Origin: Flavobacterium gilvum
GTDB lineage: Bacteria; Bacteroidota; Bacteroidia; Flavobacteriales; Flavobacteriaceae
NCBI RefSeq assembly: GCF_001761465.1
Contig: NZ_CP017479.1
Span: forward strand, 930,001 to 994,000
DNA: 64,000 bases
Direction of reading: 5' to 3'
In this document: in pieces, positions 40,982 to 49,986 of the stretch
Numbering within the stretch: the first letter of the stretch is position 1
How the letters are laid out: each line of letters starts with the position of its first letter
The notes under the pieces: generated by a model
Told to the model about the DNA's origin: nothing
What the model saw: the letters and a program-made list of their open reading frames with translations, nothing else
The model's database searches: none
Made by a program: the position numbers and the translations under genes

Positions 40982-41647
40982 ATGAAAAGAATAATTTCAG
41001 TAGTTTTTATTTTTCTGGCACACTTTACTTTTGCACAAACCACTATAACTCTTGCTGATTTTGATGATGTAAAAGTGTTTGATCAATTGAAAGTTACTTT
41101 AATAGCTTCTGATGAAACAAAGGCTGTAATTACAGGGACTGAGCAAAGTAAAGTAGAAATTGTTAATAAAAATGGACTTTTGAAAATAAGAATGCCTTTA
41201 ACAAAAATACTTTCGGGAAACGAAGCAAGTGTTACTTTGTATTTTAAAAGAATCCATACTATTGACGCGAATGAAGGAAGTATCGTAAATTGCGCTGATG
41301 TTTTTAAACAAACTTCTTTGAATTTAAACACACAGGAAGGAGCAAAGATTACTGTGGTGATTGATGTGGATAAAACTGCAATTAAAGCTGTTTCCGGAGG
41401 AATTGTGGTTGTAAGAGGAAAAGCTGTCACACAAAGTGTTATTGTTAATTCTGGAGGTATTTTTAAAGGAAGAGAACTGGCAACTTCTCAAACAACTGTA
41501 AGCATATCTGCAGGAGGAAGCGCTGATGTTAATGCGACTACACTTGTTGATGCTAAAGTAAAAGCCGGAGGAACCATTTTTGTTTATGGTAAACCAAAGG
41601 AACTAAAACAGGAAACGCTTATGGGTGGAACTGTAGTTCAGAAATAA
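40982..41647 (+). CDS. DUF2807 (head GIN) secreted protein
   Basis: 221 residues. Signal peptide (MKRIISVVFIFLAHFTFAQ), then the DUF2807 beta-helix-like domain: 'FDDVKVFDQLKVTLIASDET', 'EGSIVNCADVFKQTSLNLNT' and 'NSGGIFKGRELATSQTTVSI' with periodic Gly. These are envelope or adhesin-like proteins common in Bacteroidetes. The next gene (LysE-type) begins 28 bases after the stop, so they may share a transcript. Confidence 0.82.
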   Translation: MKRIISVVFIFLAHFTFAQTTITLADFDDVKVFDQLKVTLIASDETKAVITGTEQSKVEIVNKNGLLKIRMPLTKILSGNEASVTLYFKRIHTIDANEGSIVNCADVFKQTSLNLNTQEGAKITVVIDVDKTAIKAVSGGIVVVRGKAVTQSVIVNSGGIFKGRELATSQTTVSISAGGSADVNATTLVDAKVKAGGTIFVYGKPKELKQETLMGGTVVQK

Positions 41648-41675
41648 TAAAATAATTTTTTAAAGTCATTTTTTA

Positions 41676-42353
41676 ATGATAAACGATGTTTTAACGGGTA
41701 TTCCCTGGGGTGTTCTTCTTAGTTTTATGATTGGTCCTGTGTTTTTTATTTTACTTGAAACGAGTATAATTAAAGGATTTAGAGCCGCTTTTGTATTTGA
41801 TTTAGGTGTTATTTTAGGCGATGTTTTTTTTATTACAATTGCTTATTTAGGCAGTTATCGATTGATTCAGAGTTTAAATGATAATTCTTCATTATTTATT
41901 TTTGGTGGATTTATCATGATGGCGTATGGTTTTATTTCTTTTCTTGGAATTAAAAAAGAAAAGAAAATAAACACAAGATCAATTGACAATGAGATTATTA
42001 AAACAAATTATTTTGGACTCCTTTTCAAAGGTTTTTTCTTGAATATTATTAATATCGGAGTTCTTGGTTTTTGGTTGGCCGTGATTATTTCGGTAGGACC
42101 AAAATTAGAGATGGAAACCTCAAGAATATTGACTTTTTTCATTTCAGTTATTTTGACTTATTTGGCAATTGATTGTATAAAAATAGTCTTGGCAAAACAA
42201 TTGAAACATAAAATGACGCCGACTAATATTTATAAAATAAAGCGAGGAATCAGTGTTGTGTTGATGATTTTTGGTTTTGCTTTAATTTTTCAAGGTTGGT
42301 TTCCTGAGGAAAAACAAATGGTAAAAAATGCTTTTGAAAAAATAGAAAAGTAA
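41676..42353 (+). CDS. LysE-family exporter
   Basis: 225 residues with six hydrophobic segments. The N-terminal 'GIPWGVLLSFMIGPVFFILL' with the Gly-Pro pair is typical of LysE/RhtB amino-acid exporters, as are 'IIKGFRAAFVFDLGVILGDV' and 'LLFKGFFLNIINIGVLGFWL'. Substrate unknown. A terminator follows. Confidence 0.85.
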   Translation: MINDVLTGIPWGVLLSFMIGPVFFILLETSIIKGFRAAFVFDLGVILGDVFFITIAYLGSYRLIQSLNDNSSLFIFGGFIMMAYGFISFLGIKKEKKINTRSIDNEIIKTNYFGLLFKGFFLNIINIGVLGFWLAVIISVGPKLEMETSRILTFFISVILTYLAIDCIKIVLAKQLKHKMTPTNIYKIKRGISVVLMIFGFALIFQGWFPEEKQMVKNAFEKIEK

Positions 42354-42375
42354 TTTTTTTAAAAAAATAAGAATA

Positions 42376-42408
42376 CAAAAGGAACTTTTAGAGTTCCTTT
42401 TTTTATTT
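42376..42408 (+). terminator. Terminator after LysE-family gene
   Basis: GGAACT...AGTTCC form a stem inside AAAA/TTTT flanks (about 42378-42400), followed by T-rich sequence. Confidence 0.8.
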
Positions 42409-42470
42409 TAATTGTGAATGCTTCTTTTCTACTAATGATGTTTTTTCAACATTCCAATAATCCGCAAACT

Positions 42471-42530
42471 TGTCATTCCGAAGGAATCTCACCTTGCTAC
42501 TCACATTGTTGAGATTTATTCGGAATGACA
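42471..42530. repeat. Inverted repeat of the TGTCATTCCGAAGGAATCTC type
   Basis: tgtcattccg... (42471-42491) and its imperfect reverse complement (42510-42530) flank a short loop. This motif is a familiar dispersed intergenic palindrome in flavobacterial genomes. Confidence 0.65.
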
Positions 42531-42765
42531 AAATTAAACATAAAAAAAAGAGATACATTTCTGTATCTCTCTTCTTGAGGTATCGTCTGGATTCGAACTA
42601 TAATTTTATCTAATTTTTTCTAAAAATTAAACATAAAAAAAAAGAGATACATTTCTGTATCTCTCTTCTTGAGGCATCGTCCGGATTCGAACTATAATTT
42701 TATCTAATTTTTTCTAAAAATTAAACATAAAAAAAAAGAGATACATTTCTGTATCTCTCTTCTTG
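42531..42765 (-). repeat. Tandem copies of tRNA-Cys 3' end plus terminator
   Basis: The unit (AT-rich spacer, terminator hairpin agagatac...gtatctct, then the last ~22 bases of tRNA-Cys in reverse) occurs three times with starts near 42531, 42624 and 42718, so a period of 93-94 bp. The third copy joins the complete tRNA gene; the first two carry only its 3' end, ggattcgaac, then diverge to TATAATTTTATCTAATTTT. Copy 1 has small changes (ggtatcgtctgg). Confidence 0.85.
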
Positions 42766-42836
42766 AGGCATCGTCCGGATTCGAACCGGAGTAGGAGCTT
42801 TTGCAGAGCCCAGCCTAGCCGCTCGGCCACGACGCC
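42766..42836 (-). tRNA. tRNA-Cys (GCA)
   Basis: On the minus strand a full cloverleaf is visible: acceptor ggcgtcg with cgatgcc (one G-U), anticodon stem gggct with agctc around the loop ctgcaaa (anticodon GCA, Cys), and T-arm ccgg-ttcgaat-ccgg. CCA is not encoded. It is followed by three terminator copies. Confidence 0.9.
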
Positions 42837-42920
42837 ATTCTTTAACGGTTGGCAAAAGTAACTTAAAAATTTAAAGTTTAAAAGTTTAAAGTTAACTTTT
42901 TTCTATTTTTCTCTCAATTA

Positions 42921-43289
42921 CTATAATTTGTAATAACGTTCTTCTTCCATTTCTATGGTAACAGCTTCTACATCACCACCTATAGGAGGATTTATTTTTG
43001 AAACGGCAATCTTTATTTTTGAAACAGTTTCTAATTCTGCAAGAGCTCTGTTGATAATTCTTTTAGCAACATGTTCGAGTAAATTGGAACGAATTGCCAT
43101 TTCTTCAACCACAATTCTATTTAAATGGACATAATCTACGGTATCTTTTAAGTTATCTGATTCTGATGAAAGTTTCAAATTGGTTTTTATTTCCAAATCC
43201 ACGCTGTAATCCGAGCCTATTTTTCCTTCTTCTATTAAACAGCCGTGGTATGAAAAAGTACGGATGTTTTTTAATCTTATTGTTCCCAT
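42921..43289 (-). CDS. folB: Dihydroneopterin aldolase
   Basis: 122 residues from the ATG at 43289 (MGTIRLKNIRTFSYHGC); an upstream start adds 11 residues without family support. Features: 'FSYHGCLIEEGKIGSDYSVD' with the active-site region, 'DTVDYVHLNRIVVEEMA', 'LLEHVAKRIINRALAEL' and a catalytic Lys in 'VSKINPPIGGDVE'. The enzyme cleaves dihydroneopterin in folate synthesis. It is divergent to glnS. Confidence 0.92.
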   Translation of the reverse strand: MGTIRLKNIRTFSYHGCLIEEGKIGSDYSVDLEIKTNLKLSSESDNLKDTVDYVHLNRIVVEEMAIRSNLLEHVAKRIINRALAELETVSKIKIAVSKINPPIGGDVEAVTIEMEEERYYKL

Positions 43290-43462
43290 TTTAGTAGTAA
43301 TTAATTCGTGATTTGAATCCAAATTATTTAAACTTTATACGTTATAATAATCTTTTTTTGACTTCAAAACGTTGAATATTTATACAAATGTATTAAAAAT
43401 TGACTAGTGTTTTTTCTTTAAAGTCTATTATCTTAATAGTCTATTATCTGTGTTCTATTTTT

Positions 43463-43470
43463 TATCTTTG
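43463..43470 (+). promoter_or_regulatory. -7 promoter element for glnS
   Basis: TATCTTTG, an exact TAnnTTTG match, 15 bases before the ATG at 43486. The -33 region is weak. Confidence 0.5.
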
Positions 43471-43485
43471 CTAAAATTTTTAAAA

Positions 43486-45582
43486 ATGGCATCAGAAGAG
43501 AAATCACTTCATTTTATTGAACAAATTATAGAAGACAGTTTAGCAAACGGTTTTCCACAAGATAAATTACGTTTTCGTTTTCCACCAGAACCTAATGGAT
43601 ATTTACACATAGGACACGCCAAATCAATTTGCCTTAATTTTGGTTTGGGTCTAAGGTATAATGCGCCTGTAAATCTGAGGTTTGACGATACCAATCCGGC
43701 CAAAGAAGAACAGGAATATGTAGATGCCATCAAAGAAGATTTGCAATGGTTGGGTTTTAATTGGGCAGAAGAGCGTTATGCTTCTGATTATTTTCAGCAA
43801 CTGTACGATTGGGCTATTTTGTTAATTAAAAAAGGAAAAGCCTATGTAGACAGCCAGTCTTCTGAAGATATGGCTGCGCAAAAGGGAACACCCACACAAC
43901 CTGGTGTAGATGGACCATATAGAAACCGTTCTATTGAGGAGAATTTAACTCTTTTTGAAGGAATGAAGAATGGTGATTTCCCAGAAGGGAGTCATGTTTT
44001 AAGAGCCAAAATTGATATGGCATCTTCTAATATGTTAATGCGTGATCCATTGATGTACAGAATATTACACCGTCATCATCACCGTACTGGAGACGAATGG
44101 AATATTTATCCAATGTATGATTTTGCACACGGAGAAAGTGATTATATCGAGCAAATTTCACACTCGATTTGCACTTTGGAATTTGTGATGCATCGTGAAT
44201 TATACGATTGGTTTTTGGAACAAATATTAGATGAAAATAAAGTAAAACCAAATCAATATGAGTTCGCTCGTTTGAACCTGAATTATACGGTTATGAGTAA
44301 GCGAAAGCTGCTGCAATTGGTTCAGGAAAATATAGTTAACGGCTGGGATGATCCTAGAATGCCTACTATTTCTGGTTTAAGAAGACGTGGTTATACAGCT
44401 GCTTCTATTCGTAAATTTTGTGAGGTAATTGGGGTTGCAAAACGTGAAAATATTATTGATATTTCCCTTTTGGATTTTTGTTTAAGAGAAGATTTGAACA
44501 AAAATGCTCCAAGAGTTATGGCTGTTTTAGATCCTGTAAAAGTCGTTATTACCAATTATCCAGAAGGAGTAGAGGAGTGGCTTGAAGCCGAAAATAATCA
44601 GGAAGATGAATCGGCAGGATACAGAAAAGTACCCTTTTCTCGTGAATTATATATAGAAAGAGATGACTTTCTTGAGGTTGCTCCTGCTAAGTTTTTCCGT
44701 TTAAGTATTGGCAATGAAGTTCGACTAAAAAATGGTTATATCATTAAAGGAGAGAAAGTTGTAAAAGATAAAAAAGGAATTATTAGCGAAATTCACGTAA
44801 CGTACGATACGGATTCTTTGAGCGGAAGTGGGAGTGAGGCTAGCAAACGTAAAGTAGCCGGAACATTGCATTGGGTTTCAATTTCACATGCTGTTGCCGC
44901 CGAAGTTCGTTTGTATGATCGCTTGTTTATTGATGAATCTCCAGATAGCCATAAAGAGAAAAGTTTCCTTGAATTTATGAATACTGCTTCGTTACAAATC
45001 GTAAAAGGTTTTGTAGAACCAAGCTTGTCTGAAGCTAAAATTGGAGATCATTTTCAGTTTCAACGTTTAGGTTATTTTGTTGTTGACAAAGATGCAACTG
45101 ACTCAAAATTAGTATTTAACAAAACAGTTGGACTAAAAGATGCCTGGGAAGAAAAAGACAAAAAAGAGGCAAATTTGTTATTGAATACACAAAAAGAAAT
45201 CAATAAATATGTAAAAGAAAATGACGATAAATCAGCTTCTTCTCTTTTAAATGGAATTGTTACCAATATTAAATCGATCAATAATTTTAGTCTTCTTTGT
45301 CAAACTTTGGTCAAAAATGTAAAGAATGATAATAACTCATTGTTGTTTGCCAATTTGATTTTGCATTTTTCAGATAAAGTAAAAGAGAATGATATTGATA
45401 TTGCTGTTTTACAAAAATTGTATTCCATGTCTCTGAAAAGTCAAATGCCGGCAGTACGTATTTTTGTATTGTTAAATTTAAAAAGAGATTTGAATAATAA
45501 TTCAGTTTTCGAAACACAGATTTCTGAATTAAGAAATATTGAGAAAAATGAAAAAGTTTTAGAGGTTCTAAATTCCATTTAA
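43486..45582 (+). CDS. glnS: Glutaminyl-tRNA synthetase with C-terminal extension
   Basis: 698 residues from the ATG at 43486 (MASEEKSLHFIEQ). HIGH motif in 'PPEPNGYLHIGHAKS', KMSKS-like 'VMSKRKLLQLV', and GlnRS-type 'FDDTNPAKEEQEYVDAI'. E. coli GlnRS has about 554 residues; the homologous part here ends near 'FNKTVGLKDAW' (~545-555), leaving about 140 extra helical, Lys/Asn-rich residues at the C-terminus. The enzyme charges tRNA-Gln directly. Together with gltX in this window, this suggests a direct Gln pathway. Confidence 0.93.
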   Translation: MASEEKSLHFIEQIIEDSLANGFPQDKLRFRFPPEPNGYLHIGHAKSICLNFGLGLRYNAPVNLRFDDTNPAKEEQEYVDAIKEDLQWLGFNWAEERYASDYFQQLYDWAILLIKKGKAYVDSQSSEDMAAQKGTPTQPGVDGPYRNRSIEENLTLFEGMKNGDFPEGSHVLRAKIDMASSNMLMRDPLMYRILHRHHHRTGDEWNIYPMYDFAHGESDYIEQISHSICTLEFVMHRELYDWFLEQILDENKVKPNQYEFARLNLNYTVMSKRKLLQLVQENIVNGWDDPRMPTISGLRRRGYTAASIRKFCEVIGVAKRENIIDISLLDFCLREDLNKNAPRVMAVLDPVKVVITNYPEGVEEWLEAENNQEDESAGYRKVPFSRELYIERDDFLEVAPAKFFRLSIGNEVRLKNGYIIKGEKVVKDKKGIISEIHVTYDTDSLSGSGSEASKRKVAGTLHWVSISHAVAAEVRLYDRLFIDESPDSHKEKSFLEFMNTASLQIVKGFVEPSLSEAKIGDHFQFQRLGYFVVDKDATDSKLVFNKTVGLKDAWEEKDKKEANLLLNTQKEINKYVKENDDKSASSLLNGIVTNIKSINNFSLLCQTLVKNVKNDNNSLLFANLILHFSDKVKENDIDIAVLQKLYSMSLKSQMPAVRIFVLLNLKRDLNNNSVFETQISELRNIEKNEKVLEVLNSI

Positions 45583-45602
45583 AAAATAAATTTTATCTAT
45601 CA

Positions 45603-45632
45603 AAAGTGCTTTATATAAAGCACTTTTTTTAT
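45603..45632 (+). terminator. Terminator after glnS
   Basis: aaagtgcttt and aaagcacttt (45603-45626) form a perfect 10-bp stem with a four-base loop, followed by T-rich sequence. Confidence 0.85.
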
Positions 45633-46154
45633 TATATATAATATTGATTATGATTAAATTTTAAATAATTATTTTTTATAAAAAACAGCTTTTATATTTT
45701 TATTATAAGCTAATATTTTAATTTGTTGATATGAATTCATTATTTTAAAATTTTAATTCAGTGTAAGCCTTTATTTGAAGTTTTTTATAAAAAATGGTCT
45801 CTTTTGAGTATTAAAAATTAATTATCATTCCTTTTTTTAAAATTACGATTGTCTTTTATTTTATATTATTTTTTATTATAATAATTTTAAAAATAATAAT
45901 TTATAGTTATTATTTATTTTAAATATTAAAAAATAAAAAATAATAATTAAAATTGATTAAATTTAGCTTTAATAAATCAATTGTAAAGTATTTATTTTTG
46001 TTTTGTATGTTCTGATATTATTTTTAATTTTTAGTTTAAATAATGGCTTTAAATCCAATTATTCTTCAATAATTACCACTTTAACTGCTTGTTAACATTA
46101 CTTTGTTCATAAAGTTGTAAATTTATAAGTAGTAACCTTAAAAATTTAAGTAAT
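45633..46154. other. Extremely AT-rich intergenic region
   Basis: No gene or repeat unit seen. Long stretches, especially about 45860-45990, contain almost only A and T (for example TTATTATAATAATTTTAAAA). The end of the region carries the promoter of the YtxH gene, with no exact TAnnTTTG box; TTACTTTG at about 46099 is one mismatch away. Confidence 0.5.
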
Positions 46155-46490
46155 ATGTCAAATAACACTGGAAATACAATTGTAGCCATTTTAGCAGGAG
46201 CTGCTGTAGGTGCAACTTTGGGAATTTTGTTTGCACCGGATAAAGGATCGAAAACCCGTGAAAAAATAAAAGATGGTTTGGATGAAGCCAAACATAATTT
46301 TCAGGACAAATACCACGAAGTGTCTGATAAATTGATTACGAAAGCTAAGGATTTAATTGGTAAAGACGATGTTGACGGTAATTATCAAAATATAGTTAAC
46401 TCATTTAGTCATAAGACTGAAGATGCAATTTCATTTTTAGAAAATAAATTGGCTGATCTTAAATTAAAAAATGCTAAATTACAGAAGTAA
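46155..46490 (+). CDS. YtxH domain protein
   Basis: 111 residues. An N-terminal glycine/alanine membrane segment (TIVAILAGAAVGATLGILFA) is followed by the YtxH-type 'PDKGSKTREKIKDGLDEA' and a long charged helix. YtxH-type proteins are stress-associated in many bacteria. It starts a three-gene cluster with gaps of 11 and 2 bases. Confidence 0.85.
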   Translation: MSNNTGNTIVAILAGAAVGATLGILFAPDKGSKTREKIKDGLDEAKHNFQDKYHEVSDKLITKAKDLIGKDDVDGNYQNIVNSFSHKTEDAISFLENKLADLKLKNAKLQK

Positions 46491-46501
46491 AAACAGCATC
46501 T

Positions 46502-46852
46502 ATGGCTTTTGATAATATAAAAGAAAACACAGATAACATTCAGGAGCAGGCTCACGATTATATTGAAAAATCGGCATCCTATTATAAATTATGGGGTTTC
46601 AAGGTAGCTATGAAATCAACGACAATGATTTTGAAGTTTTCTTTAATTTTGTTGTGTTTTTCAATGGTCTTGTTATTTGGTTCGGTAGGAGCGGCTCTCG
46701 CGATTGGTGTTTATTTTGGCAGTTATGCAATCGGTTTTTTATCTGTGGGCGGTTTTTATCTGATTATTACCATTCTTTTATCTTTTGTTAAGAGCAAAGT
46801 TGTAGAAGGACCAATATTAGAAAAATTTTCAGAAATCTTTTTTAATGATTAA
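46502..46852 (+). CDS. Holin-superfamily-like membrane protein (DUF1469/YqjE-like)
   Basis: 116 residues: an N-terminal amphipathic helix and two long membrane segments (LKFSLILLCFSMVLLFGSVG, GSYAIGFLSVGGFYLIITIL). Such proteins accompany YtxH and DUF883-type genes in stress operons; despite the superfamily name no lysis role is implied. Two bases separate it from the next gene. Confidence 0.7.
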   Translation: MAFDNIKENTDNIQEQAHDYIEKSASYYKLWGFKVAMKSTTMILKFSLILLCFSMVLLFGSVGAALAIGVYFGSYAIGFLSVGGFYLIITILLSFVKSKVVEGPILEKFSEIFFND

Positions 46853-46854
46853 CT

Positions 46855-47109
46855 ATGGAAAAAAAGAAATATTCATCCTATGCTGAGATTGAAAACGATT
46901 TGGAGATTTTAAAATTGGAGCGACAAATTAGTTATCAGAAATTGGTTCTCAATGTTCAAAGAACTAAGGATTCTATAACTCCTGAAAATATTGTCAGTGG
47001 TTTTTTGGAGCCTTATAAAATTAAGATCCCAAATTCATTACGTTTTATATTCAAAACGATTACTCCATACGTTATGAGTTATTTTTTAAATAGAAAAAGA
47101 GGCAATTAA
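46855..47109 (+). CDS. DUF6327-like small protein
   Basis: 84 residues, highly charged at the N-terminus (YSSYAEIENDLEILKLERQI) and ending in a hydrophobic, basic segment (ITPYVMSYFLNRKRGN). It closes the YtxH cluster and resembles the third gene of similar flavobacterial triads. Function unknown. Confidence 0.65.
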   Translation: MEKKKYSSYAEIENDLEILKLERQISYQKLVLNVQRTKDSITPENIVSGFLEPYKIKIPNSLRFIFKTITPYVMSYFLNRKRGN

Positions 47110-47122
47110 GCCTCTTTTTTTA
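47096..47122 (+). terminator. Terminator overlapping the stop of the YtxH cluster
   Basis: AGAGGC and GCCTCT form a short stem; the loop AATTAA includes the stop codon of the preceding gene. A seven-base T run follows. Confidence 0.75.
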
Positions 47123-47139
47123 TTGAATTTTATCACTTG

Positions 47140-48126
47140 TTATGATTGATCTTCTGTTGGATTTGTAGTATCCGAAGGATTATAATCTATCGATGTGCTA
47201 TCTGATTTTTTAATCCTTTTTGGCTGTTTTTTCATTTCTTCTCCAATCATATTCGACGCTGTAAAACTGGTCACCATACCGTTTAGCATATCACTCGCGG
47301 CTTGTGGAGAGTTTGGTAACAAAATCAGGTTAGAATTTGTATCTGCACCAATTGCTTGTAATGTATCATAATGTTGCGTAATTACGATAAGGGCAGATGC
47401 TTCTTGTGAATTAATGCCAACATTGTTTAAAACTTCGACACTTTCTACCAATCCACGAGCTATTTCACGACGTTGATCGGCAATACCTTGTCCTTGCAGT
47501 TTTTTACTTTCAGCTTCGGCTTTGGCTTTGGCAACAATTCTAATTCTTTGTGCTTCCGATTCAAACATAGCTGCTGTTTTCTCTCTATCGGCTGCATTTA
47601 TTCTGTTCATGGCATTTTTTACCTGAATATCTGGGTCAATATCAGTTACTAACGTATTGATAATATCATATCCATAAGTCATCATCGCTTCGTTTAATTC
47701 ACGTTTCACACCAATTGCGATATCATCTTTTCTTTCGAATACATCGTCCAAAATTAGCTTTGGAACTTCGGCACGAACTACGTCAAAAACGTAGGCTGTA
47801 ATCTGATCATGCGGATACTCCAATTTATAAAAGGCTTCATAAACATGCTCTTGAATTACTTTAAATTGTACAGAAACCTTCATTTTGATAAAAACATTGT
47901 CTTTGGTTTTTGTTTCAATCAAAACATCCAATTGTTGTATTCTTAAATTTACACGACCGGCAATTCTATCAATCAAAGGAATTTTAAATTGTAATCCCGA
48001 ATTTCGAACACTTAGGAATTTTCCAAAACGTTCAATTATTATGCTCGTTTGTTGTTTTACCGTAAAAAACGAAGAAAGAAAAATAATCAACGCGAAGATG
48101 ATTATAAAAATTAAGAAAGGACTCAT
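47140..48126 (-). CDS. SPFH/Band 7 protein (stomatin/QmcA-like)
   Basis: 328 residues. An N-terminal membrane helix (FLIFIIIFALIIFLSSFFTV) is followed by the SPFH domain (IIIERFGKFLSVRNSGLQFK, 'RVNLRIQQLDVLIETKTKDN', 'AYVFDVVRAEVPKLILDDVF') and a long helical part (ESEAQRIRIVAKAKAEAESK), as in QmcA/HflK-like proteins of membrane microdomains. The C-terminal 40 residues are basic and polar and are poorly conserved in such proteins. Confidence 0.9.
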   Translation of the reverse strand: MSPFLIFIIIFALIIFLSSFFTVKQQTSIIIERFGKFLSVRNSGLQFKIPLIDRIAGRVNLRIQQLDVLIETKTKDNVFIKMKVSVQFKVIQEHVYEAFYKLEYPHDQITAYVFDVVRAEVPKLILDDVFERKDDIAIGVKRELNEAMMTYGYDIINTLVTDIDPDIQVKNAMNRINAADREKTAAMFESEAQRIRIVAKAKAEAESKKLQGQGIADQRREIARGLVESVEVLNNVGINSQEASALIVITQHYDTLQAIGADTNSNLILLPNSPQAASDMLNGMVTSFTASNMIGEEMKKQPKRIKKSDSTSIDYNPSDTTNPTEDQS

Positions 48127-48185
48127 AGTTTTAGTATTTAAGTTACTCTAAGTTATACGTAAGATTTTATTTAAAGTTACAAAAT

Positions 48186-48213
48186 AAAAAATCCCGATGT
48201 GAATCGGGATTTT
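48186..48213 (-). terminator. Terminator after gltX
   Basis: atcccgat and atcgggat form an 8-bp stem around GTGA, with A-rich and T-rich flanks on both sides, so it can work in both directions. It lies just past the gltX stop. Confidence 0.85.
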
Positions 48214-48217
48214 CGTT

Positions 48218-49729
48218 TTATAATGTTTCAATTGCTTTTTGGATTCTGGTAATTGTTTCTTGTTTTCCAATGACTTCGACAATGTCAAATAGGTGAGGGC
48301 CTTTGAGTGCTCCAACCAAACTTAAACGGAATGGTTGCATTACTTTTCCCATTCCAATTTCGTTTTTGGTCATCCAGTCTTTTACGATTGTTTCAATGTT
48401 AAGAGATGTAAAATCGCTAATTTCTTCGATTACCGATATTAATTCCTGCATCAAAGTTGGTGTTTCGGCTTTCCAGTTTTTACTTGCTTTTTCATCATAG
48501 CTTGTTGGAGCAGTAAAGAAGAAATCACTCATTTCCCAAAATTCGGATACAAAATGAGCTCTATCTTTTATTAGTGAAACAATTCTTGTCAATTCTGCTA
48601 AAGAATATTTTTCAGCAATATTCTTTTCAGCAAGAATTTTTAAGTATTCTTCTGCCAAAATTGTATCATCCGTTTTCATTAAATATTGATGATTGAACCA
48701 TTTGTTTTTCTCAGGATCAAATTTTGCGCCAGATTTATGTACTCTTTTTAAGTCAAAAGCTGCTGTTAGTTCTTCCAAACTGAAAAGCTCTTTATCAGTT
48801 CCATCGTTCCAACCTAATAGTGCCAAGAAGTTTACAACGGTTTCTGGGAAGAATCCTTTTTCTCTGTATCCTGACGAAATTCCTTCTTCCGTTTTCCATT
48901 CCAATGGGAATACTGGGAATCCCATTTTATCCCCATCACGTTTGGATAATTTACCGTTTCCTATAGGTTTTAGTATTAATGGTAAATGCGCAAATTCTGG
49001 AGCTTCCCATCCAAATGCGCGGTACAACATAACGTGTAGCGGCATAGAAGGCAACCATTCTTCGCCACGAATTACGTGTGAAGTTTCCATTAAATGATCA
49101 TCAACAATATTTGCTAAATGATAAGTTGGCATTCCATCACTTTTGAATAACACTTTATCATCCAAAAGACTGGCTTCAAATTTTACTTCTCCACGAATAA
49201 TGTCCTGCAAATGCAATGTTTCATCAACCGGAGTTTTGAATCGGATTACATAATCTTCATTATTTGCTATTCTTTTGGCTGTTTCCTCTTTTGAAATAAC
49301 CAAAGAAGTATCTAATTTTTCACGATTATGATGGTTATAAATAAATGTTTTACCTTCTGCTTCGTGTTGTTTTCTGTGAGCATCCAAGGCTTCGGCAGTA
49401 TCAAATGCATAATAAGCATTATCTGATTCAATCAATTGATCTGCATATTGTTTGTAAAGATGTTTTCTTTCGCTTTGTCTGTATGGTCCAAATTTTTCAT
49501 TTTTTCCAACCGTTTCTTCAGGTGAAATCCCCAACCATTCAAGGGATTCCATTATATATTCTTCGGCTCCTGGCACAAATCTATTTTGGTCAGTATCTTC
49601 TATTCGTAAATAAAAGGTTCCACCATTTTTCTTTGCAAATAAATAATTAAATAAAGCGGTACGTACGCCGCCAATATGTAAAGGTCCTGTAGGACTTGGT
49701 GCAAAACGCACACGAACTGGTTTAGACAT
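48218..49729 (-). CDS. gltX: Glutamyl-tRNA synthetase
   Basis: 503 residues. HIGH motif in 'SPTGPLHIGGVRTALFNYLF', the KMSKS-equivalent 'KLSKRDGDKM', and typical GluRS segments (RIEDTDQNRFVPGAEEYIME, 'IRGEEWLPSMPLHVMLYRAF'). It has the length of bacterial GluRS. The enzyme charges tRNA-Glu. Confidence 0.96.
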   Translation of the reverse strand: MSKPVRVRFAPSPTGPLHIGGVRTALFNYLFAKKNGGTFYLRIEDTDQNRFVPGAEEYIMESLEWLGISPEETVGKNEKFGPYRQSERKHLYKQYADQLIESDNAYYAFDTAEALDAHRKQHEAEGKTFIYNHHNREKLDTSLVISKEETAKRIANNEDYVIRFKTPVDETLHLQDIIRGEVKFEASLLDDKVLFKSDGMPTYHLANIVDDHLMETSHVIRGEEWLPSMPLHVMLYRAFGWEAPEFAHLPLILKPIGNGKLSKRDGDKMGFPVFPLEWKTEEGISSGYREKGFFPETVVNFLALLGWNDGTDKELFSLEELTAAFDLKRVHKSGAKFDPEKNKWFNHQYLMKTDDTILAEEYLKILAEKNIAEKYSLAELTRIVSLIKDRAHFVSEFWEMSDFFFTAPTSYDEKASKNWKAETPTLMQELISVIEEISDFTSLNIETIVKDWMTKNEIGMGKVMQPFRLSLVGALKGPHLFDIVEVIGKQETITRIQKAIETL

Positions 49730-49801
49730 TTTTGTAATTTTTTTGCAAATATACGATTTTCAGTTCGTCCATTTATTTAGTCTCAGATTCAAAAAAGAAA
49801 T

Positions 49802-49858
49802 ACCGCAAATTCGCAAATTATTAAGTGCGGTTTCTGATTTAATTTGCGAATTTGCGGT
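49802..49858. repeat. Palindromic repeat, 19-bp perfect arms
   Basis: accgcaaattcgcaaatta (49802-49820) is perfectly complementary to 49840-49858, around a 19-base loop. It belongs to the class of GCAAATTCGC-type intergenic palindromes. It lies between the divergent gltX and DUF4175 genes. Confidence 0.75.
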
Positions 49859-49986
49859 TAATTTTTTCACCTTATCTTTCTGATTTGGATTATTAAGTGA
49901 TTTACTTTTTAATATTATGCTTTATTTATCTATCTGTAAACGTTAAAATTATTACTTTTATTGGTTATTAAATTAATATAGTAATT

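Noticed and set aside
42531..42765. Short direct repeats with regular spacing, CRISPR-like at first sight
   Set aside because: The repeated units are whole 93-94 bp copies including a terminator and a tRNA 3' end, with no unique spacers and no cas genes nearby.
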